The notes under the pieces are model-generated. The model had not been told where the DNA came from, searched no databases, and saw nothing but the letters and a program-made list of their open reading frames with translations. The translations under genes were made by a program, and so were the position numbers. A DNA stretch of 64,000 bases from Diphasiastrum complanatum (lineage: Eukaryota; Streptophyta; Lycopodiopsida; Lycopodiales; Lycopodiaceae). Position 1 is the first letter of the stretch; the number at the start of each line of letters is the position of its first letter. Where the stretch lies: NCBI GenBank assembly GCA_029204225.1, contig CM055097.1, forward strand, positions 1,099,414-1,163,413. The letters are read 5' to 3'. Below, one piece after another: positions 50,501-61,345 of this stretch.

Positions 50501-51594
50501 GGTGCAACTGTGGAAGGCAGCAGCTGAGGCAGGCGCAATTGGGGAAGGCAGCAATAGGCAGAAAGGCAGCACTGGAGGGCTGATATACGGGAGCCACAGG
50601 TAGGGTAGGTGGAATCTGGCAGGGCAGTGCTAGAGGGCGGATCTAGGGCAGGCGAAGTAGGGCAACGAGCAGTAGGCTGGAAATGGAGGCAGATCCGGGG
50701 CATCAAAAATTCTGGACAGCAGGGTGCTGGAGAGAGAGAGAAAGAGAGAGGGAGAGAGAGAGAGAGAGGACGTCTCCCCAAAGTAGATACTGCAAAAAAT
50801 TTTCAGACAACAGGAAAGAGCTGTGATACCATGTTATGAACAGATTCACAAGTATTAGTATCAATGAAGCATAGAAATAGCAAAAGTTATTCACATAGCA
50901 TTCTCCAACTAAGAAATCGTATGAATATCAATGGCTGCCGATTTAGGCAAATCTCCAACTAAGATCTCCAAAATAGTACAACTCCCCTACAAGAAGCCCA
51001 AGACTCAAATGATCAAAAATTAGCAAATGACTAGCCTTAGTGGCTATTTATAGTGGACAAACCCTACCTCCCTTCATATTGATTTGGAGGGAAGTGAAAT
51101 AACATAGTGAAGGAGCTTGACACCACTCAACTTTCATCATTGAGACAATCTTTAAGCTTGTCAATGTAGATACCAAATAGGGTAGGGGATCGAGAACAAA
51201 CTTGTTTTAACACCAATGTTGCTTAAAATTTTAGCTATAAATCCCTTAAAAGAATGCACATTTGCTATCACTTTTTTATCAAGGTGTCCAACTGCATGCA
51301 TTAGATCCATACAAATGCCAATCTCTTCCATTCATTGTTTCTTAATTCGTTGGAACCATGTCAAAGGCTTTGCAAAATTCTACAAAGCAACAATAGTGGA
51401 TCTTAAAATAACTAAATGATTGATATCGGAATGCATTTTTTGAAAACCAGCTTGTTCTTTTCCATGCAATCCTTTAGTTTCCAGCCAATCACTAAGTTTC
51501 TTTTCAACTGCACTCCCCCATATCTTTGCCAAGAAAATCCAATCACAATTGTCCCATCATAGACAAAAGGTTCATTCTTATCACCACTCTTGCC

Positions 51595-51668
<74 letters not shown>

Positions 51669-54600
51669 ATTTTTTTTCTTCATGTAGGGTGTATCCAATA
51701 TAGCTCTTGGGGAGCAAATGCAAGATGTATCTTTGACTGCAAGAGCTCAAGCAATCAACATTTTACTACAAAAGGTAAATGGTAGATATAAGTGCAAATA
51801 TTTTTTTTGTGTATTTAGAAAGGAATCTAATTTGAGAAAGGAATTGGTCCTTCCTATGCTTGAAATGCGTGTTGAATTTCTAAGTTTGGCCTTAAAAATG
51901 TGATTATTTCATGTGTTCTTGTTTTCAAATATGGTTGATCATGTTGCTTGTAATATTGTTTTTGTAGGATGGCTTTCTCTATTGATGCCTTGTGCTACTT
52001 GCGCATGAAGGTTTTGAATCTACACATAACTAGCTTTTGAAACTTAGTGTTTTGTCCTGCCTCTCATAAATAGAATATTGAGCATATTACTTTGGCATTA
52101 TGCAAAACAAATTGGAGTCAGCATATTGCGCGGGATATTCGATATGCCTGTGCATTACGGAAGTCCTAAGTGAGAAATCTATGCTTTGTAGATAAACGGC
52201 CAAATATATGAATGACTCCCGGGAGATGCGATTTAAAAATGTCAATTGTGCTTAGTAGATGAGTGGCTTAAAATTACCAAGAGATACTCTGTTTTTGCAC
52301 ATGAATCTTTGTAGATGAGGATAGAGCTAACCAAGGATATCTGCTCTAGCTCGTATTAGTCTCCTTAAATCTCACAACCCTCTATATAAAGATGGTCTAG
52401 TGGAAGATAGCCTCTATTTGAATGGGAGGTACAACGAACATGACCAAGATAAATATGACGTGGAATTCAGGGTTGCCACGTATCATGTGTGACAACACAA
52501 AAACCTGTAAACATGAGAAGCCAGCCCAATCAGATTCTGTAAGACAAGTGCACCGTGTCGCTACTGCATACACGACATTGGGAGTAACCAAAGTGTCAAA
52601 GAGGCAACACTTATTTTGTGTGTCTTAAGTACGTCCCTTGATCACAGCCCTCCACATTAACTAGGGAGGACTGGTATTCCCTAGTGAGCTAGTAGCCACT
52701 TGTCTCATACTAAAAATGGGACTAGTAAAGAGTACTCCCAAATAAGTGTAAGATAAGGCTTTCCCAAATGACTGACAATCTCATACCAAAGATTGTCTCT
52801 GCATGAATACTCTCGATGTATTGAAGACCATAGACTTGGATATACAATGGATATAAGTATATCTCCCAACATGCAACCCCAACTGCCATCCTTTGTTATA
52901 GCTATTTGAAGCTCATCAATATAGAGGCCAAACAAGGCAGGAGAGAGTCGGCACTTCACTCCAATAGTGCTAGTAATCATCTTGGAGATACACGCACGAG
53001 ATTTGAAGCTTCCACATATCCTCTCGTAAAGTACCATGATTGCTAGTATGGTGTCTATTGGAAAGTGTTGCCTTGTTAATCTTTGAATAGCATGTGGCGT
53101 AGAATAGAGTGAAAGGCTTATCTGAAGTCAACAAAAAAGTAGCATACACATTCTTCGTAAAAATTTTCTTTTCTGATGAGTATCTTGAGACTAAGGATGT
53201 GATCTTCGGTACACCAGGAGGATGGGAAACTAGAGATGTCAGCAATGTTAGACAATGTGTATAGCATGAATGAGGAACTCAAAGCCAAGGAAGTCAATGT
53301 CATGGGTATAGTCATTTATTTGATGGCTTCATGCACCATGTGTGGTGCGAAGGAGTACTCAGATGGCTGAGGGGAGATGGTGATATGGATGGAAGTTGGT
53401 ATGTTATAGAGTGTGGGGGCATAGTGGGTCTAAGCATGGAGGTTGTTCAAAGGAGGAGCTTTGGGGAGAAATTTGTGACAAAAAGAGCTTGAGGCTAAAT
53501 TATACAAAAGGTAGGGAGACCTCTAGTTTTCGATTTCTATACAAGCAACTTTTTTTTTGCCGTGGTATAGAAAAAGTTGCATTTGGTTTTTTGAACAAGG
53601 TTTGGATGGGGTTTACGAGTATAAAGAACGTGTAGGTAAAATTGTCAAAATACCTTGTTATACCAAGTATTGTGTGGGAATTTCTAACGTAGATTTTTCT
53701 TGTGACGTTTGAGGGGGAGGGTAAGGTTGTAGAGAATCGGACTCCCGAGGAAACTTACGCGGGTCGGAAGCCAAATGTAAGTCATTTGAGAGTGTTTGGT
53801 AGTATTGCTTATGCTCAGGATTCCAGGAGCAAATTGGATTCTAAGGCGACCAAGTGTTTATTCCTTGGATATGATAGTCAAGAGAAGGGATACAGGTTAT
53901 ATGAGGATGTAATCTTTGATGAGGAGGCAACTCATAAAGATACAGAGATATCTTATGATAAGAATCAAGATGGAGGAATCCCTATATTATGTGACGAGTT
54001 ATTATAGGAGCCTGAATCGACACATGTATCGCCTACGCCAATCCAAGTACCTAGAGTGACCTTGGTTGAGAAAGGAAAGAGGAAGGAGAGAGCAAGTATA
54101 TGGGATACTTGTTCATCTTCTACTTCACCAAGCAGGAAGCATCCTACATCAAAAGCTAGAAGATTGCCTAGATGGTACTATGAAACTATCAAGGATAGTG
54201 TCATTATGGAACAGGGAGAATCCAGTACACAAGAGGGACTAGGAGATCGGCTAGACTTGAAAAGCAACATGAAGATCAGGGTTGACATGAGGATCGACAG
54301 GAGGATTATCATAAGGATGGGGATGTACACTTTGCTTACATGGCTACACTGTTGGAAACCAAGGATCCATCTACTTTCAGGGGAAGTGGAGCCTACAGAA
54401 AAACAAGTTGCGGATATCTTTACCAAAGGACTTGGCAAAGAAAAGTTTCAGAAGTTTAGAGAACTTCTAGAAGTAATCGATAACAAAGTAAACATTAAGG
54501 GGGAGTGTTAGGAATTAATGTTTATTTGATCCCCCTTAATGATAGTTTGGCCATGCCTATGTGCTATTATAGGGGCCATTACTATTTATAGTAAATTCGT

Positions 54601-57600
54601 TTTTTTATTGCTTATGCATGTAGGTGGGCGCACTACTACTAGATTAGGATCTATTTAGTACTTAGAAATTCACCTTTGGTCTTTACCAAATATAGGTAGT
54701 ATTTTAGCAATTAGCTTTTGCTCTTTTGCTATTTGCTTTGGGCTTTTAGCCTTTCACATAGATTAGAGAGACTATATATGTAGGCTGGCGCCCCACCACA
54801 AGATAATTCCAATATATAGGTGGGCATACTGCTACTAGATTAGGATCTATTTAGTACTTAGAAATTCGCCTTTGGTCTTTACCAAATATAGGTAGTATTT
54901 TTAGCAATTAGCTTTTGCTCTTTTGCTATTTGCTTTAGGCTTTTAGCCTTTCACGTAGATTAGAGAAACTATATATGTAGGCTAGCGCCCCACCACAAGA
55001 TAATTCCAATATGTTAGAGCTTTGCTCAATTCTCCTATAATCTGATTTCTCTTTAATCTCTATGCTTGGTTGTGTGAGTGCTAGTAGGACTAGTAACTCC
55101 ATCTAGAATTTGTATCACAAATTCTGACAAGAGAGAGAGGGGGGGGCTTTACTGACCTTGAATGCTAAAAAGCATATAAGACCTAAAAACTACATGTCAA
55201 GTGTGTATAGCATTGTGGGAGCGTGTATACCCTCTCCAAGTGAATGATAAGCATGCTAAAACATGATAAAAATGAAACGCTAAATAAAATCGATAGTCTG
55301 CATATGTGGAATGAACTTACTAGCAGGCTAAAATCAAGGTGTCTCTCGCTAATCGGCAGGAAGAAAGTAGAGATATCTACTAAAACAATAGATACAGTCA
55401 ATGTTTGAGTATGGGAGTTAGTAAACCGCCTCTGAGGTCTCTGAACTCTTTGACCCTGACTTACTTGCTAGGTTATAACTCACGATTGGTGGACTGTATC
55501 TTCTGACAACATAGCTCTCTAATGTCTAACCTGGTGTCTGAAAGGAATGATGGAGAGAGAGAGAGAAAGAAAGGAAGAAAGCTTTATTAATGTGTCTTTT
55601 CCATGCCAAGAGGCGTATAAGACTAAAATGTACATGTCATGTATGTGGCATCAATGGGAGCACATAAACTGTCTCCAAAACAATTAAGAAAAGTGGCTCC
55701 ACTTGGCACTGATCCACTTGACATAGGTCTTGTCATAGTAAGAACCATAGATGCCCAGTCCGTTTCGGAACGCGTGCGGAACGGGTGTTCCGAAACGAAA
55801 CGTGTAGGGTGCAAAAGGTTAGTACACCAAAGTGTGGGAAGGCCATAAATAATAGATTGGTTGAAAACATGGGAGATGTATGGGGCAACAATATGGGCGA
55901 TATGTTTTAGGAAATCCATACTTAGGGAGTCAACATCAATGGCTTTATGGGTTTGACTATTTTTGATGGCGTTTTCAATCATGGGAGGAGTGAAAAGGGT
56001 GAATTCTGATGGTCGTGGTGAGAGAGGGATAGGACGAGAATCAATTGTATAGAGTTTTGCAGCATAGTCAATCCAGGATTTGATGGCAATAGGAGCTGGC
56101 TTACATGAGTTTTTAGAAAACATCTTCCAGAAGAAGGTGGAAGAGGAGTCCAAGGAATCTATGAGTTTCTGTGTCAGAGACTGAAAGTAAGCGGTCTTTT
56201 TTCGCAAAGTCATTCTATGATATTCCTTTTGTTTAAGTGCTAAGGTGTCGGGAGAATGGGATTGAGCGTGAACAACTTGCTTGTGTAGGGAGAGGCACTC
56301 ATCATCATACCATCTATTATAAGTGCGTTTATGAGATGAGAAAATTTTTGGTGGATATGCAGTATTGGCTGAGTGAAGAAGCGACTGAGATAAAAAGGCT
56401 GCTTGTTGGTCCACTGAGGATGAGAAGGGGAAGTCCTGGAGCAATGTGGTTAAAGAGGAAGTGTACGAAGGAAGACCAAGAGGAGAGAAAGAAGGACAAT
56501 GGCGGCGGGTGGGAGATGTCATAGCAGAACCAGGAGTAGCATGGCCAAGGGACATGAGCAATAAAGAGTGATCAGAGATGGTAGGGTGCATAATATGAAA
56601 AGTATGAAGAAATGGAATCAAGGCCGGTGAACCAATGAAGTAGTCAACAATGCTGTGTCCACCTTCGTGTGGATGGCAAGTAAAACCTAATGATGATGGC
56701 CAACGATATAGGCCATTCAGAATGGCTAAAGAATGAGCTTCTGCTAGTCCAATCAACTGTTCTCCAAACTGTGTAGCTGGAGTGTCTGCATTCTAAGAGG
56801 TCCTGTCCAAACCCATGTCCAAAGCCTGAATCTGTAGGAAATCACTATTTGCATAAAACTCTGTCTGCTGGGTGCTGGTGCGAGCATTAAAATCACCTGC
56901 TAGTAGAATAAGACCCTGCTGTGCATAGCTGATAATATCATCTGAAAGAGATTGAAACGGGTCACCACCATAGTCTGCAAAAGCTGATGTCTGAGGTGCA
57001 AAATAACAAACTGCTATAAAGAGATCTTGAGGCAACCCCAAGTAGCGACCAAAAAACTGTAGCCAAATAAATCTCGCAAATGGATCACTTTTGAGCAGTT
57101 TAAAATGAGTACTATGTATCTCCCTGGTAAGACATGTGACACCACCAGAGCCATGTGTGGTTTTGCCTCTCAAGAAAGGTCTGTATACAAAATGCCATGA
57201 ATAATCCTGAATAGCTGGAAGGGATCGATTCAGTGATTCATTAGTCTCTGCTAAGAGCAAAATATCACATTTTTGCAAAAAAGAGTGAAAATCCCCTGCT
57301 GAAGAAGATGAAAATACACCGTTACAATTCCCAATATCAAATTTTGATGGTTGAGGGGATCTCGGGTGGTTCCGCCCGGGATCCCCGACTTCCTATCGTG
57401 AAATCTTATCATAGAATTCAGGCTTGCCTTCAATAAAGACTACTCTTTGATTCCGAGCATTGGCATCCTGAATGATCAATTTCCTCGCTTGCCATTGCGT
57501 GTGTGTTAGATCTTCATCCATATAAATAAAAGTGCCTTTGAGCTTAGCTCTAAGGCGTAAAGCAGCATTGCGGAACTTTATGAATAAGACTTTATCATCA

Positions 57601-57706
57601 AATTTGCTCCTCCAAGCAGTGTCAAATCCCTCGATATTATGTGAAAGTTTAGAGACAAGAAGGTCTTTCGCCTCATCAAGAGCCTTGTTTCCATTAGGAA
57701 TACCCC

Positions 57707-57788
<82 letters not shown>

Positions 57789-60700
57789 CTCTTGATGTCT
57801 TTTCCATGCCAACGGGTATATAAGACAAAACATTGTATGTCGGTGGAAATATATCCATTTACAAAGTAGTGAATATGGTATGATGGTGTAAAGTGTTGTC
57901 ATCACGTCTTGCTGCTGCTAAAGAGGATGCAATAGAAGTTGCCATTGGAGGTATGTCTGGGATGTGCTACTGAAAGAGATGAAAAGATCGACAAGTCGTT
58001 TCCGTTCACTCTCTTTGCAGGCCCACTTTTAAAGGCGGAGTGTACGGTGGAAGGATTGACAAGCAGTATGAAGGTGTGGGTCATGTTGTATGCGTGCATG
58101 GGTAACTTGATGGTATAGGGAATGGCATTCATCATCGTACCAAGGAAGCCATATGGAACAATGTAGTGTGGGTGTGCATTGTACGGAAAGTTCAGTGATG
58201 CAATAGTGTGAAGTGACGTGTCGAGGAAAGTGGGTTGTGGCTCTAGTGGGATATCATATGGAAACTGATAAAGTAGTGAGTTGGTTGCACGATCAATGGA
58301 GCAAAGGGGTGGAGACTGTGAAGGTGAGATATTAGCAAGGTGGAAGGAAAGAAATGAGTGATCAGAGAGGGTAGTGGAGAAGATCTGGAAGTCAGATATC
58401 AATATAGTGGAGGATGGTGACCCCATGAGGTTGTCGACAGCCCTATGTCTATCACTATGAGGGTGGTAGGTGTAACTGCCAGAATCTGGCTGGGCCATAA
58501 TAAATGGCTAAGTCATGGGCTTCATCCAGCTGCAACAAATACTCACCATAACTAGTGACATGTCCCAACAGGCCGAAGACATGGTATCTCCCATATCATC
58601 ACAATCAATGGCCCATATGCGTAACTAATTGATGGTATTGTGGAAATCAACCTAGCATGAAGCGGGCGTTCCTGGTGTTAAAGTCACTAGTGAAAAGAAC
58701 ATCCCCTCGATCCATGTATTTGACAATGTCTGTGGAAAGATCAACATAAGGAGAGCCAATATTTTCAACAAAGGAAGAAGACTCTAGAAGAAAGTAGCAT
58801 GTTGCAACGAAGAGATCTCTATCCAGCCCAATGCCTTGTCCTGAAATTGAACCCATATGTACCATGCATGTTCATCACGCCTGATGAGTTTCAGTTGTAG
58901 TGACTCTGTATATAGACACGCGACCCCCCCCAAACGTTTGCCATTTGTAGATCTTGTCTCTATCTTGTATACTGAATGCTACTTGTAGCCCTTAAATGTA
59001 GATAATCCTCTCTCCTAGCTCTCATGTGTATCCATGAAGAGTAGCAAGTCTCTCCCTGTGATGTAGTCAATAAGGTCTCCAATAGTAGATGACAAATGTA
59101 TACCACCATTACAATTCTACTTTGCAATCCGCAACTGGTGTGGACGGGGCCCCGGGTCGCTCCCATGCCTGTGGGCCCCAATTCCCTATTTGTGAGAACT
59201 GCTAGGTACATCATCAATGCTAGCCAAAGGGAAGCACATATTCAAGAGGTTTCAAAAGAAGTCAATGCAAATGAGGATGATCATGGATCTTCATCTAGTA
59301 AGAAGAAGAAGGGCAAGTGCTTCTATTGCCAAAAGCCAAGGCATTGGGCTAGAGATTGTCGAAAAAAGAAGGTAGATATCATGAAGGGCAAAGTGAAGTA
59401 GCTTACTAATCTTGTCGAAGATGTTATTGATAGTGACAATGGCGACCAAACCATACCATTTGTTACAACATTGGCATCACACGATTCTGTTGGGACATGC
59501 ATTGGTTCATGGACTCTGGAGCAACAAGACATATGACATATGACGGGAAACGAATGTTTGGTCAAGAGGTTGAAGCTAACCAATGATGAGGATAACGTTG
59601 CTCAAGCAAATGGTGATGAATGCTAGATTCAGTGGATCGATAACATACCAATTCAATTTCCTGATGGTAAAATTAAGGTAATTGAAAATGTGTCAGTTGC
59701 TCTTGGCTTATAGAAAAGTCTTTTAATCATTGGTGCAATGATAGATCATAAGCTGAATGTTGAATTTAGTGACGAAAGGTGTCAAGTTAAGGATATGAAA
59801 CAGTTTCAAAGTGGTTGTGATGGTTTTCGTGATTAGACTTGTGGGTTATACAAGTTAAATGCTATGTTATGAAGTATAGTGGATTCGCAGCCACTTCATG
59901 ATCTTAAAAGTGATTTCTGGCACATAGGCGACTTCAAGAGCTTTGAGATTGCTTTGCAAAATCAAGATGGTAACATATTTGCCTAGCTTGGACAATAAGA
60001 AAGAACCCATTTGTAAGGGGTTTATTCTTGGGAAGTCACATACATACATAGAAGCTTAATAAGGAAGGTGCAACTAGGGCCAAATAAATGCTTGAATTGG
60101 TGCATTTGATCTGTGTGGGCTAATGAAGACAATGCCAATTGGTTGAGCTTTTTACTTCATGACTTTTATTGATGACTCTTCAAGGAAGATGTGTATCTAC
60201 ACGATCAAAGAGAAATTGAAGGGATTTGAATGTTTCAGGAACTAAAGCATTCGTGGAAAACCAATCAGGTGCCAAGATCAAAGTGCTAAGATCCGATCGT
60301 GGTGGTGAGTATTGATCTACCTTTGTCATTGGTTTTTGCAAGGAGCATGGGATCAAGCAACAATTAACACACCTCAACAAAATGGTGTAGCAGGAAGAAA
60401 GAATCGTACATTTGTGGAATCTTCTAGGGCAATGATGGCACATGTGGGAATTACTAATTTTTTATTAGTGGAAGTAGAGCGTATGATAGTCTTCTTGCAA
60501 AATAGGAGCCCTACAGTTGTAGTACCCAAGGAAGTGAGGAATAAGATGCTGAAGTGCTTCTTTATAGGTTAAGATGAGCAAACTAAGGGGTATCCCTGCC
60601 ATGATCTAATTGGACGACACATGCACATAAGTCTTGATTTGCTACTTGATGAATCACATAGATTTGGTGATAAGGACGAAGATAACGGAAATCTAGTTAA

Positions 60701-61249
60701 GATCCCGATTGAGGATGAAGCTAAGCCACCACCTCAGAGTGCACAAGAGGAAGAGGTCGAAGGACATGGCACCCCTCCAATTAATGAAACGAGATGGAGG
60801 AAAGATAAACGATTTGGATCAGGAAAGACCGAAGTTGCGGGTGATAGCGCAAAGAGGAGGATGTATCATGGGATACCTACCCACCTCGTAGTGGATCACC
60901 TCAATGTAAGTAAAAATGGTATACTAAGCTTATGGATGACATAAAGGATGAGGCAGTTGAGTCTAGGAAAGAAGGAGAGCTATGACGATCCACATGGGAA
61001 GGGAGAGAGCTTGAAAGATTTTGTTGTGACACAATCCATACACCTCTATTTGTACAATTATTAGTGGATACACAATTTGGGCCCTAGATTTTGAATTTCA
61101 ACTAATTCGAAAGGATGTAGCTTTTACTTAGTGTGAGGCTATTCATTTTCTGGTTTATGATTTGGAGTCTTGAGCTTCTTGTAGAGGAGATATACATTTT
61201 TACAGATCCACCTAAGTTATTGGTGGCCATTGGAGAATGGTTTGAAAGG

Positions 61250-61345
<96 letters not shown>

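Larger units (their letters stand above)
48448..51104 (-). mobile_element. Gag-only LTR retrotransposon (TR-GAG type)
   Basis: LTRs at 48448-48855 and 50832-51104 flank a Met-type primer site, a gag frame with zinc knuckle, and a polypurine tract, with no protease, RT or integrase anywhere between. The interior (about 1.98 kb) is too short for pol. Such elements must borrow enzymes from autonomous relatives. It interrupts LINE-3. GAAGG occurs just left and four bases beyond the right LTR end, so the target duplication is plausible but not clean. Confidence 0.83.

Noticed and set aside
51775-52015. Acceptor-like sites at 51822 and 51967 as RPC6 exon 3
   Set aside because: The first would need a 48-base intron and gives sequence unlike RPC6. 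The second hits a stop after five codons in the required phase. The segment at 61401-61471 fits the protein and phase.
54056-54511. Separate 151-residue gene
   Set aside because: Its end is the closing motif of copia pol (ADIFTKGLG) followed by polypurine tract and LTR; it is the internally deleted copia D.
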